A DNA stretch of 64,000 nucleotides from Candidatus Gastranaerophilales bacterium (lineage in GTDB: Bacteria > Cyanobacteriota > Vampirovibrionia > Gastranaerophilales > Gastranaerophilaceae). The translations under genes were made by a program, and so were the position numbers. The notes below the pieces were generated by a model, which saw nothing but the letters and a program-made list of their open reading frames with translations, searched no databases and was not told the origin of the DNA. The stretch is from NCBI GenBank assembly GCA_944325575.1, contig CALVAR010000001.1, forward strand, positions 1 through 64,000. The letters are read 5' to 3'. Shown in pieces: positions 8,750 through 16,782 of this stretch; the stretch's first letter is position 1; each line of letters starts with the position of its first letter.

Positions 8750-9229
8750 TTAATTCTGTCCGTTTATCTCTTGTTCCTTTTTATCTACTTCATCTTTTGT
8801 CATAGGATAAAGAGTCTGAGGAAGGTTTCCTTTATTGTCCAGCTGACATAAATAATAACAATCAAATTCTTTGTCATAAGATACATAATAATCACCAGCT
8901 TTTCCATAAAGTTTTAATTCTGTTAGACTATTCCATTTTTTCTCCCGCTCATTATTAACCTTGCCATCACCGGAATTAGAAGCAGGTTTTAAATTTGTAG
9001 AAGCAGGCTTCAAAGTAGCTCTTTTAGCAGTAGTGTTTACACTAACCATATTGTATCTGCCAAGAGCATTTAATCCTGAAGTCTGTATATTAAGTTTTAC
9101 CTCGGGCTTCTTTGTCTCTTTTTCAGCAGCCTTTGTTTCTTCCTGCTCATTCTTCTGATTGTTTACTGTAGCTCTCTGTAATTTTGTGTTTACTTGAAAA
9201 CTGCTTGTTCTAAAATTGATTCCTGACAT
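8750..9229 (-). CDS. hypothetical protein with N-terminal SFQ motif (159 aa)
   Basis: The N-terminus MSGINFRTSSFQV resembles the short SFxx N-termini of several other proteins here. Residues 20-45 are highly charged (Glu/Lys) and 60-95 are Ser/Thr/Asn-rich. The C-terminal 55 residues look folded, with YYVSYDKEFDCYYLCQLD at about 111-128, rich in aromatics. No signal peptide or membrane segment. AAGGAG precedes the start. Unknown family; probably lineage-specific. Confidence 0.6.
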   Translation of the reverse strand: MSGINFRTSSFQVNTKLQRATVNNQKNEQEETKAAEKETKKPEVKLNIQTSGLNALGRYNMVSVNTTAKRATLKPASTNLKPASNSGDGKVNNEREKKWNSLTELKLYGKAGDYYVSYDKEFDCYYLCQLDNKGNLPQTLYPMTKDEVDKKEQEINGQN

Positions 9230-9400
9230 ACACTATATCTCCTTTTTTATGTTAACAGTATCTTTATCGTGTTTTTTTTTTTTTCTTTAGGAAATATAAG
9301 GAACAATTTACATTTTGTTACATACTATGTATGTATAAAGTATATACAAATAAGTCGATATTCCCTCTGAGAGCGGTTAAATTTGTTAAATTAAGGTAAT

Positions 9401-9757
9401 AAAAGAAAACAAGCGGACGACGGGACTCGCAACGGCAATCTAGGCGAGGAACGAGCCGTAGAGAGCCGGAGTGCTGGCGATTTGCGGAGCAAATCGAACA
9501 CGTAAACCGCAGATGTAGCAAACTTGTTTTGCGTACAGATGCGTGGGAGAGGCAAAAAACAATGAAAAGAAAACAAGCGGACGACGGGACTCGCAACGGC
9601 AATCTAGGCGAGGAACGAGCCGTAGAGAGCCGGAGTGCTGGCGATTTGCGGAGCAAATCGAACACGTAAACCGCAGATGTAGCAAACTTGTTTTGCGTAC
9701 AGATGCGAGGGAGAGGCAAAAAACAATGAAAAGAAAACAAGCGGACGACGGGACTCG
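9401..9757. repeat. 164-bp tandem repeat carrying tRNA-Gly 3' ends
   Basis: Two direct copies, 9401-9564 and 9565-9728, have a 164-base period and at least one visible difference (T at 9544, A at 9708). A third partial copy is the 3' part of the genuine tRNA-Gly (9729-9757). Each copy starts with an A-rich lead, then the same 17 bases that form the tRNA-Gly 3' end (9413-9429, 9577-9593, 9741-9757). The rest is GC-rich and includes the hairpin CGATTTGC/GCAAATCG. On the tRNA strand these lie immediately downstream of the tRNA. Open frames here are repeat artefacts. Confidence 0.9.
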
Positions 9758-9811
9758 AACCCGCGGCGTCAACCTTGGGAAGGTTGCATTCTACCACTGA
9801 ATTACATCCGC
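9740..9811 (-). tRNA. tRNA-Gly (CCC)
   Basis: On the minus strand the molecule begins GCGGATG and ends CGTCCGC, forming a 7-bp acceptor stem with one G-U-type pair. The D arm contains TTCAGTGGTAGAA; the anticodon arm is CAACC-TTCCCAA-GGTTG, giving anticodon CCC; the T arm is GCGGG-TTCGAGT-CCCG(T). CCA is not encoded, in contrast to the other two tRNAs here. The 3' end is duplicated twice downstream. Confidence 0.9.
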
Positions 9812-9934
9812 AATTTATATATTTATTTTATCACTTAATTTTTAATGTTAACTATTTATTTTAATCTCGCATGTTGAGTATATTGTTTTTTGTTTTACTA
9901 TATGAATATACACTAGCTAAATTATGGTTTTAAT

Positions 9935-10183
9935 ATGCGTGTACAAAATGTTAGTTTTACACAAAGTTTTGTTTGTGCAAAAAATTCTAAAGTTAACTCA
10001 AATAAGTTGTCTATACAGCCGGCTGCTCAAACTGCCTTAGGGTGGTTCGCTTTTGGTGTAGGGCTTGATTTTGTAGGCCGTAAATGCAGTATTTTTAAAT
10101 CTCCTGCTAAGAATTCTTTATTTATAAATAGTGTATTAGCATTTATGGCCGGCAGTTATACATTTTTTAAAGCAAGAAAATAA
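9935..10183 (+). CDS. small hypothetical protein (82 aa), possible membrane segment
   Basis: Begins MRVQNVSFTQSF, with the SFxx pattern shared by several neighbours. Residues 31-47 (ALGWFAFGVGLDFVG) and 63-78 (INSVLAFMAGSYTFF) are hydrophobic and could be two short membrane passes. There is no clear Shine-Dalgarno, so the start is less certain. It lies alone between tRNA-Gly and a secreted-protein gene. Unknown function; a lineage-specific small membrane protein is the best description. Confidence 0.5.
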   Translation: MRVQNVSFTQSFVCAKNSKVNSNKLSIQPAAQTALGWFAFGVGLDFVGRKCSIFKSPAKNSLFINSVLAFMAGSYTFFKARK

Positions 10184-10198
10184 ATTTGATATATATCT

Positions 10199-10741
10199 TT
10201 AAAATGTTATTTTTAAATTATCTTTAAAAATGAATGTTACAGATTGTATTCTGTTTAAATCTAATCCCATAGCCAGAATTCTTAGAGATTCTCCTTTTTT
10301 TATTGTGTAATTCTTTGGAAAATCGTACAAGTAGGGATTCTTTTCTATATCTCCTTTAACGCCGTTGTATTCTCCAACCAGCGGTATATATGTTTGCCAA
10401 TATTTAAGATATCTTGCATTTACACGTGTCCAGTGGCTTTTTCTCGTAATATTCTTATTTGCGTGATACTCTGAGTCAACTCCTTTCAACAATAAATCCT
10501 GGTCTGTATTGTTGGTAATTATATATTCATAAGGATTACCTTCCTTGTATGAATATTCGAATTTGTACATGTTTTTTTCTATTTTTATACCGTCTTTGTC
10601 ATAAACATCACTATGTATCTTTTGAAGTTGTATTGATTTGTCGTATTTTTTGTAGGGATTTGTATTAAACCAGGTATCTACGGCAGCAAAAGCGGGTGCT
10701 GCTAATCCAATAAGCATGATTATGATAAGTATATTTTTCAT
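10199..10741 (-). CDS. secreted hypothetical protein (180 aa)
   Basis: The N-terminus MKNILIIIMLIGLAAPAFAA is a clear Sec signal peptide, with cleavage likely after AFA (about residue 19). The mature part is rich in Tyr, Asn and Lys, with beta-type segments (YEYIITNNTDQDLLLKGVD at about 72-90) resembling an exported beta-sandwich domain. AAAAGGAG precedes the start. No recognised family. It is monocistronic, probably periplasmic or surface-exposed. Confidence 0.7.
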   Translation of the reverse strand: MKNILIIIMLIGLAAPAFAAVDTWFNTNPYKKYDKSIQLQKIHSDVYDKDGIKIEKNMYKFEYSYKEGNPYEYIITNNTDQDLLLKGVDSEYHANKNITRKSHWTRVNARYLKYWQTYIPLVGEYNGVKGDIEKNPYLYDFPKNYTIKKGESLRILAMGLDLNRIQSVTFIFKDNLKITF

Positions 10742-10879
10742 TTTTTTCTCCTTTTTCTTTTTTATTATTTTTACATGTGTATTTAAAATCTGCTATATAA
10801 TAAAAAAATTTTTAACTAAACTTATCATTTTGTTCAAATTTATTTTAATATTTTGAATAGATTGCGTAAAACAGTTTTT

Positions 10880-10965
10880 AAGTGGTGCCACGTCTCACTC
10901 TGCCGAAATAAATGTGCCGGTGACACATTTATTGAGAGGTAACCAAGGGTTCGATTCCGAGGAAT
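10880..10965. repeat. tRNA-Phe end fragments around a stem-loop repeat
   Basis: Bases 10883-10896 repeat the 3' end of tRNA-Phe in the same orientation (TGGTGCCACGTCTC). Bases 10947-10961 carry its T-arm (GGTTCGATTCCGAG) in inverted orientation. Between them lies a dispersed stem-loop (10895-10938). The fragments sit downstream of the genuine tRNA-Phe and its terminator on the minus strand. Confidence 0.85.
10895..10938. repeat. dispersed stem-loop repeat, copy 2
   Basis: On the minus strand: CTCTCA, AATAAATGTG / CACATTTATT stem (10907-10916/10923-10932), then TCGGCAGAGTG. The flanks match copies 1 and 3; the stem sequence differs but remains paired. Confidence 0.65.
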
Positions 10966-10990
10966 AAAAAAACACCCGAAGGTGTTTTAA
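10966..10990 (-). terminator. terminator of tRNA-Phe
   Basis: AAAACACC (10969-10976) and GGTGTTTT (10981-10988) pair around loop CGAA; the A-run at 10966-10972 is the U-tract on the minus strand. Confidence 0.8.
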
Positions 10991-10994
10991 AAAG

Positions 10995-11070
10995 TGGTGC
11001 CACGTCTCGGAATCGAACCAAGGACACAGGGATTTTCAGTCCCTTGCTCTACCAACTGAGCTAACGTGGC
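10995..11070 (-). tRNA. tRNA-Phe (GAA)
   Basis: 76 bases with encoded CCA. The acceptor stem GCCACGT pairs with ACGTGGC. The anticodon arm carries CTGAAAA with anticodon GAA. The D arm contains GCTCAGTTGGTAGAGC and the T arm TTCGATT. Part of its 3' half is duplicated downstream at 10883-10961. Confidence 0.97.
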
Positions 11071-11226
11071 ATATAATATTCAATTTTTTAGAGTTGGTAG
11101 AGCAAGCTCTACTAATCTAATTAGATTTTATCTCTCAAACCGGAAAGTTAACCTGTTACTTAAGCATATCAAAAAAAGCTGCAGAGTCAATAATTTTTTT
11201 GTATTTATATATAACTAGCCTATTAA

Positions 11227-11255
11227 TTGACTTTTTGATAGAATTATCTTATACA
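11227..11255 (+). promoter_or_regulatory. sigma-70-type promoter of trxA
   Basis: TTGACT at 11227-11232 and TATACA at 11250-11255 are separated by 17 bases. This gives a 5' leader of about 28 bases containing the Shine-Dalgarno AAGGAGGAG (11272-11280). Confidence 0.65.
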
Positions 11256-11289
11256 TTATAGGATGTAATTTAAGGAGGAGATAGATATT

Positions 11290-11613
11290 ATGTCAAATGC
11301 TATGGATATTAATGATTCAACATTTGAACAGGAAGTTGTAAATTCATCAGAGCTTACTATAGTTGATTTTTGGGCGCCATGGTGCGGACCTTGCAGAAAA
11401 CTTGGACCTGTTTTGGATGAAGTAGCTCAAGAATATGAAGGCAAAGTAAAAATAGTAAAGCTGAATACCGATGAAAATCTTAAAACCGCTAAAGAATACT
11501 CTGTCAGCGGTTTGCCTACATTGCTTGTTTTTAAAGGCGGCAAAGCAGTAGAAAGACTTGTCGGCTTAATGCCCAAAACAACTATTGTTTCTAATATTGA
11601 AAAACATTTATAG
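11290..11613 (+). CDS. trxA: thioredoxin
   Basis: 107 residues, a classic single-domain thioredoxin, the cytoplasmic disulfide reductant. The active site WCGPC lies at residues 31-35 and the cis-proline is P76 in GLPTLLVF. Length and motif spacing match E. coli TrxA. A strong promoter, a strong Shine-Dalgarno and a terminator at 11627-11658 make it a well-defined monocistronic unit. It is a likely electron donor to the Bcp peroxiredoxin at 8108-8566. Confidence 0.97.
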   Translation: MSNAMDINDSTFEQEVVNSSELTIVDFWAPWCGPCRKLGPVLDEVAQEYEGKVKIVKLNTDENLKTAKEYSVSGLPTLLVFKGGKAVERLVGLMPKTTIVSNIEKHL

Positions 11614-11626
11614 GATATTTGAGAGA

Positions 11627-11658
11627 TAAAAAAGACCAACTTTAAGTTGGTCTTTTTT
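11627..11658 (+). terminator. terminator of trxA (bidirectional)
   Basis: AAAAGACCAACTT pairs with AAGTTGGTCTTTT around TA and is followed by a T-run. It may also serve the minus-strand gene that ends at 11658. Confidence 0.85.
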
Positions 11659-14432
11659 TATTTGTTATTTTGCTTTTGTTGAGCTTCATTCGGTGTTCTC
11701 TGTGAAAGAACTTTTTTGCCTGTCAGTCTCGACATAAATCTGAAGAATTTACCTTTTATGCCCGGGTCAGTAATATTATTGTATTCTTTATCGAGTATTT
11801 CTTTTCTGGACATTGGTGAGACAGGCATTCCTATGGCAGTTCTGTTTACATATTCTCCAACAAGCGTGGATGCAGTATTAACGGTTTGTGCTCCAAACAG
11901 GCTGGAATTGTACAAGCTTCTAAAAGTGTTGTTAAAGAGGTTTATAATCATTACATTAAAGAAGGTTCTTGATGTTTCTTGTACAAGTCTTTCTTTTGCT
12001 TTTGTAACAGCTTGCTCTTTGTTTTCACCGTTTGATTTTTGCATAACCATGTTGTGGTTATCTGTCATTAAGAACCAAAGTGTCGCTGCAGTTGATGTAT
12101 TTTTGGCAAGTGCTGACAAATCCGAATTGGAAATGCTCGACATTGTCGTTGTATTAAAGCCTTTATTGAACTGTTTGTTCATATAATCTGCAAAGTCATT
12201 TTTTGCGTAATCAATTTTTGCAATGCCTTTATGTTCACCAAATACTTTAGGCAACTTAATCATCGGCTCTTTAGTTATTCTGTCTATTGTTTTTGCAACA
12301 AGTTCTTGCTCTTTTATATATTCAGGAAGTTTAACTTCAGGTTTTATCCAGTTTGCAATGTACTTAGCAAAGTGTTTATATGGAAGGGTAATTGTACCCC
12401 AGATAAACTTAAATGGTTCTGTAACAAGATCTGCAAATTGTTTTGCACCGCTTATATCTCTCTTGCCCAAATTGATGAGCTCTGCATTAACTGAGTTCTC
12501 AACGAGATTTTTATATTTCTCCGCTGCTTCAGGATTTTTAGCCCTAAGCATTTTTATTGATTTTTCAAACAAGGATAGATTTTCTGCAGCATCATCAACT
12601 TTAAATCGGTTTTCAAATGTAAATTCATAATCTTTAGCTATTTTCTTAACAAGCTTTTTAGCCTTATTATAGTTATTTGTATCTACAATACCGTTTTTAT
12701 CAATGATTATTTCTTTAATTTGTCTTGCTTCATCAGATAAGTTATTATTCTCCATCAACTTAAATAAGTCATTTAAATTCTTAGTTATAATATCTTTTTT
12801 TCTGTTTTTAAGGAAGGCTTGAGCTTCATTGTATACGGGAATATCTTTAAAGTTCTTGTTCAATTTTGCATTTGCAATATGTTCAAACTTCTGTCCTAAT
12901 TCATTTAGTCCCGCTTCCTTTAACACCTGTGCAAATTCTCCGGACAGCGATTCTACCTTTTTGGTTTTTTGGTAGCGGTTTATTACCTGTTCAAAATATT
13001 CGCCTACAGTTGTGTCATATTCTTTAAGCTTGTTAATTATTCTCTGGTATTCATCTTTTGCCAGTGTGTAATCACGTCTTGTAATTGAATTAAATGCACT
13101 ATTATATTTTGCTGAAATGACTTTTAAATAGTCTCCGATTTTTGCACCATTTTGAAGTTTTATATTTTTTCCATGTTTAAGGGCAAAAGCAAGCACAATC
13201 GTTCCTACAAACCATTTAGCTATCGTTCCCGGCGAGAGCAAAGGTTTTGAGTCTGAAGAAATTACGGATTTTTTAGGAGAGTTCGCATCTGACATCTGAG
13301 CTAAAGGCATGTCGGAAGCTATTCCAAAACCCTGAAATACTTGAGAGCTTTTGAATGCCGGATTGGAGTTGTGCTTTATGTCATTGTTGGTTTCTTTTTC
13401 AGGTTGATAATCAGCAGGAAGTGTGCCTTCTTTCTTGTTCATTTCAATGGCTTCTTCCTTATTTATCATGTGAATCTTTTTGCCGTTTGATAATCTTGAA
13501 AATGCTTCAGTTATTAATACAGTTAAGGCTGTTACGCCAATGAATGTAGCTTTGCTCTTATTAATCCATTTAGACAGTGCACCCAGTGTAATAAGCTGCA
13601 GATATGCGTTTGATAATACACGTTTTGTTTCCTGATTGAAACGTAATTTTCTTTCCTTATCAGCTTTTTGCTGGTCATCATCACATATTCTTGAGAGGTT
13701 ATAAGCATCATTTGCAAGGAAAAATGCCGGAATAAACCCTGTAACTATTCTTGTCAGTGCTCTTTCATGTACTGCATTGTAATTTCCGGATTTTGGGTCA
13801 AACATTTTCAGTGCATTTGACATTAAGCCTGCTGATCTGATGTTATCTGCGTCATATTTATATTTTGATGCAGAATCCATATAGCCTATCAATGAATTAA
13901 CAATATCGGCATTATCAAGTGTGTCCATATGATTTTTTAAGATATTGCCTGAATGTTGTGCTGTTTTTTGGGCTGCACTGCTTTTACTGAAAAAAGATTT
14001 CTTTAGTGATGCCACAATGCGGAAAGGTATATCCGTTATAGGTGAAATAGCTGCATCAAATAACTGTTTTGTCCAGTTTTTTTCTTTTATTTTTACTTCC
14101 GAGCCGTCTGCTGTTTTTGTGATATATTTTTGTATTTCTTCCCAGCTGCTTGTATTTTCTTCTAACACTACTGGTGCTTTACCTATGTATTTTTTAAGAA
14201 AAGCAAGGCTGTCTCTTAGTCTGTATTCTTTGTTATTGTAAAGCGCGAGTGATTTTCTCAGCGTTGCCAAACCTTTAAAAGAAACGCCTCTAAAGGAAAT
14301 GTCATCTGATTCTCTCTTTAAAGGCGTTTCAACAAAATTATTATTTGAAAAGTGTTCTTTAGTCGCAAAAGCTTTTTTCTTGCGAATGTTCGGCTCTTTA
14401 TATAAAATGTTTGGTTTTTGATTAATTATCAT
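11658..14432 (-). CDS. large lineage-type protein with SFRG/SFKG motifs (924 aa)
   Basis: No recognised family. The N-terminal 45 residues are basic and polar, followed by SFRG (46-49) and SFKG (51-54), a doubled form of the motif seen singly in other proteins here. Several hydrophobic stretches are visible: RIVTGFIPAFFLAN (about 230-245), a pair around LQLITLGALSKW and FIGVTALTVLITEAF (about 275-310), KWFVGTIVLAFAL (about 408-420), and further ones near residues 790 and 835. A long charged helical region spans about 430-660. It therefore looks like a multi-pass or peripheral membrane protein with a large cytoplasmic segment. It stands alone between trxA and yajQ. Confidence 0.75.
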   Translation of the reverse strand: MIINQKPNILYKEPNIRKKKAFATKEHFSNNNFVETPLKRESDDISFRGVSFKGLATLRKSLALYNNKEYRLRDSLAFLKKYIGKAPVVLEENTSSWEEIQKYITKTADGSEVKIKEKNWTKQLFDAAISPITDIPFRIVASLKKSFFSKSSAAQKTAQHSGNILKNHMDTLDNADIVNSLIGYMDSASKYKYDADNIRSAGLMSNALKMFDPKSGNYNAVHERALTRIVTGFIPAFFLANDAYNLSRICDDDQQKADKERKLRFNQETKRVLSNAYLQLITLGALSKWINKSKATFIGVTALTVLITEAFSRLSNGKKIHMINKEEAIEMNKKEGTLPADYQPEKETNNDIKHNSNPAFKSSQVFQGFGIASDMPLAQMSDANSPKKSVISSDSKPLLSPGTIAKWFVGTIVLAFALKHGKNIKLQNGAKIGDYLKVISAKYNSAFNSITRRDYTLAKDEYQRIINKLKEYDTTVGEYFEQVINRYQKTKKVESLSGEFAQVLKEAGLNELGQKFEHIANAKLNKNFKDIPVYNEAQAFLKNRKKDIITKNLNDLFKLMENNNLSDEARQIKEIIIDKNGIVDTNNYNKAKKLVKKIAKDYEFTFENRFKVDDAAENLSLFEKSIKMLRAKNPEAAEKYKNLVENSVNAELINLGKRDISGAKQFADLVTEPFKFIWGTITLPYKHFAKYIANWIKPEVKLPEYIKEQELVAKTIDRITKEPMIKLPKVFGEHKGIAKIDYAKNDFADYMNKQFNKGFNTTTMSSISNSDLSALAKNTSTAATLWFLMTDNHNMVMQKSNGENKEQAVTKAKERLVQETSRTFFNVMIINLFNNTFRSLYNSSLFGAQTVNTASTLVGEYVNRTAIGMPVSPMSRKEILDKEYNNITDPGIKGKFFRFMSRLTGKKVLSQRTPNEAQQKQNNK

Positions 14433-14635
14433 TTTTTCCTGCCCATGTGTAATGTCTCATAAGCTATTTACTTTTGCAATAATTACACATAAAATTTTAA
14501 CTTTAATTAATATTAAATAGAAATCCTTACACTTCTATTGCTTTAATACTAATAAGAGTTTTTTTTTGCTAGTGCATGACAATAATGCAACATAAGTTAA
14601 CATATGTTGTGGGCAATGTAATGATAATGACAAAT

Positions 14636-15136
14636 CTACCTGTAATTTTGGAATTGTAGCGGTATGTCGTAAGAGTCTTCTTTTTCTTTTAAAAGTCTTA
14701 TTACATCCTGCAGGTCGTCTTTACTTTTGCCGGATACTCTTACCTGATCACCCTGGATAGAGGCTTGAACTTTTATTTTAGAAGCTTTTATATCAGCGAC
14801 TATTTTTTTACCAAGTTCTGTGCTCAATCCCTTTTTCAAATTAAACACCTGTCTTACATTTCCGCCGAGTGCATTTTCTATAGGCTGAGGATCCAGAATT
14901 TTTATGTTTATATTTCTCTTAACAAGTTTTGTCTGCAAAATATCCAGTATATTTCTCAACTTCATGTCATCGCTTGTTGTTATGGTAATTGCTTTGTCAG
15001 CTTCAAGATTTATATCAGAGTTAGTATTCTTTAAATCAAATCTTGAAGTCAATTCTCTTTTTGCTTGATCTACAGCATTTACCAACTCCTGTTTATCAAA
15101 TTCTGATACAACATCAAAACTGCATTCTTTTGCCAT
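14636..15136 (-). CDS. yajQ: YajQ family nucleotide-binding protein
   Basis: 166 residues, full length for the family (UPF0234/DUF520). The N-terminus ECSFDVVSEFDKQELVNAVD and C-terminal PLQFQNYR are hallmark sequences. YajQ proteins have two ferredoxin-like domains and bind nucleotides; some members bind cyclic di-GMP and modulate transcription. GGAGGAT precedes the start. It is monocistronic. Family membership is firm; the ligand in this organism is not shown. Confidence 0.95.
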   Translation of the reverse strand: MAKECSFDVVSEFDKQELVNAVDQAKRELTSRFDLKNTNSDINLEADKAITITTSDDMKLRNILDILQTKLVKRNINIKILDPQPIENALGGNVRQVFNLKKGLSTELGKKIVADIKASKIKVQASIQGDQVRVSGKSKDDLQDVIRLLKEKEDSYDIPLQFQNYR

Positions 15137-15199
15137 AATATCCTCCTGAACAATAAAACTGATAAGTCTTATTATATCAAAACAAGCAAAATCTGTCAG

Positions 15200-16015
15200 T
15201 TAGTCTAAAATTCTTACCGTAGAATGATTGCCTAAATTTCTGTTGAGCATATGTCCGCCATGTGTACCCATATAGTAGTCCTGTGAGCCTACACCATTAA
15301 TATACGGGTTGTATGGATCATATATAGGCGGAGTAAAGCCCGTTAATGACCCTGAGCCAAAGTTCCCGAAAACAACCCCAAGCAAGTTTTGAAGCATGCC
15401 GCTGACACCTCTGTTTATATTTGATCCGCTCCAGCTGCTATTAGGTGTATAGTATGGACTCATATTATTGTATTGCGGATATACGTTTTGGCTTTGAACA
15501 ATTTCGGGAAACGAGTTGTAATGTTTTGCTGCTGTTTTTACTGTATCAAATCTTTCCGAAAGATTTCCGCCTTGCATTGCTCCTAGCATTTCTTTTTCTA
15601 AACGTGTAATTCTTGAATCTGTATCATCATTGGGATAAGTACGCCCGAGTACCTTGGTCTCAAGTCTTGCAAGTTCTCGTGTTGATATATTGTACATTAC
15701 GCCGGGATCAATATTGGCCAATATATTGTCGACTCTTGTTGCAAGCGGCATCGAGTCAAAATTTCTTCGAAAAATTCTTTTTTCTATACGGCTTAACCTG
15801 TTATATATATTTTCTTTTTCGTATGTTTTTTTGAATAGATTAAATTCTATTTGCGTAATTTTGGGGTAATTTTCGTTGATTCCGGGTTCACTGTACGGCG
15901 CCGCCAGAGGCGCTATACTAAGCGGTTTAAAGGTCTTTACTTTATATGCGTTTGCCGGTAATGAAACAGCTGCTAATGATAGTAATAAAACAAACTGCAT
16001 AACATATTTACGCAT
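15200..16015 (-). CDS. secreted protein with RLxRLE repeats (271 aa)
   Basis: I start at 16015, where MRKYVMQFVLLLSLAAVSLPANA is a Sec signal peptide and AGAGGA lies eight bases upstream. The mature N-terminal half has repeated segments of the form RLSRIEKRIFRRNF, LARLETKVLGRTYPNDD and RITRLEKEMLG (about residues 75-150), each R-L-x-R-L/I-E followed by an aromatic/Gly and a Y-P-x-D loop, a repeat type seen in exported proteins of cyanobacteria and relatives. The C-terminal half is Gly/Asn/Ser/Tyr-rich and probably disordered. A cell-envelope role is inferred only from export. Confidence 0.7.
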   Translation of the reverse strand: MRKYVMQFVLLLSLAAVSLPANAYKVKTFKPLSIAPLAAPYSEPGINENYPKITQIEFNLFKKTYEKENIYNRLSRIEKRIFRRNFDSMPLATRVDNILANIDPGVMYNISTRELARLETKVLGRTYPNDDTDSRITRLEKEMLGAMQGGNLSERFDTVKTAAKHYNSFPEIVQSQNVYPQYNNMSPYYTPNSSWSGSNINRGVSGMLQNLLGVVFGNFGSGSLTGFTPPIYDPYNPYINGVGSQDYYMGTHGGHMLNRNLGNHSTVRILD

Positions 16016-16102
16016 AATAATATCCTCTGTCTTTTGCCTGAATATTTTAACAATATAGCTCATTGTTATTTGTTGCATTAGACAGACAAGTGCGTTTCGG
16101 GA

Positions 16103-16708
16103 TTATGTTGCATCTTTTAAAATATGAATAGTTATATCAAGCTGTTCTCTGAACAGTTCGATTTGTGCATTTATGCTGTTAGGACTGTATATCTGCCCTT
16201 CTCCCTGATATGTTAAGTATTTTAGGTAAACCTGAGACTCGCATCTTAGTGTTGCCAGCGTACGTGCTTCTGCAGCAATATTTTGAAGCTTTACGAATGA
16301 AATGTAGTATCTCTCAGGTCTGTTTGCGTATTTTTCAGCCATAAAGTCCGCATGATCTATTATTGAACTTGCTATTGCATTAAATTTTTGCACACTTCCG
16401 TTGTTATCTATACATTTTTTCATTTTTTCAAGCAGTGCAATAACGTCATTAAGATCATTTATATAAGGAGATGTCTTATCTCTTTTTAAAATAATATCAA
16501 TATACTGAGGGTTTTCTCTCGGCGCTTTTTTGTATTGAGGATTGCTGTAGGGACCGGAGGTATTAAATATAGGTTTGGTTTTCTGTGGAGTTGTCCTTAA
16601 TGTTTCAAACTGAGCATTTATATCAGGCAGGCTTCCTTTATATCCTGAGCCTGTACAGAATAATATTGTCAGTAAAAATATGGATAAACTTTTGAAAACC
16701 TTTTTCAT
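16103..16708 (-). CDS. secreted hypothetical protein (201 aa)
   Basis: The start at 16708 (MKKVFKSLSIFLLTILFCTG) gives a signal peptide. A longer frame would run into the divergent rarA promoter and start, so I rejected it. The Cys at residue 20 is not in a good lipobox. The mature protein is helical, with NDVIALLEKMKKCIDN at about 85-100 and ERYYISFVKLQNIAAEARTL at about 131-150. No family recognised. It is exported, and adjacent to another secreted protein, with only 87 bases between them, so the two may share a transcript. Confidence 0.65.
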   Translation of the reverse strand: MKKVFKSLSIFLLTILFCTGSGYKGSLPDINAQFETLRTTPQKTKPIFNTSGPYSNPQYKKAPRENPQYIDIILKRDKTSPYINDLNDVIALLEKMKKCIDNNGSVQKFNAIASSIIDHADFMAEKYANRPERYYISFVKLQNIAAEARTLATLRCESQVYLKYLTYQGEGQIYSPNSINAQIELFREQLDITIHILKDAT

Positions 16709-16747
16709 AGTAATAATTATAACTGAATTTTTTATGAAGTCATAATT

Positions 16748-16776
16748 TTGACTTTGCTCTATCAGGTGTTTATCAT
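16748..16776 (+). promoter_or_regulatory. promoter of rarA, leaderless arrangement
   Basis: TTGACT at 16748-16753 and TATCAT at 16771-16776, 17 bases apart. The ATG at 16783 is six bases after the -10 box and has no Shine-Dalgarno. Confidence 0.5.
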
Positions 16777-16782
16777 AATTGT

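Noticed and set aside
9318-9797. Minus- and plus-strand open frames of 60-160 codons
   Set aside because: They run through the 164-bp tandem repeat and the tRNA-Gly gene and consist of the same peptide repeated.
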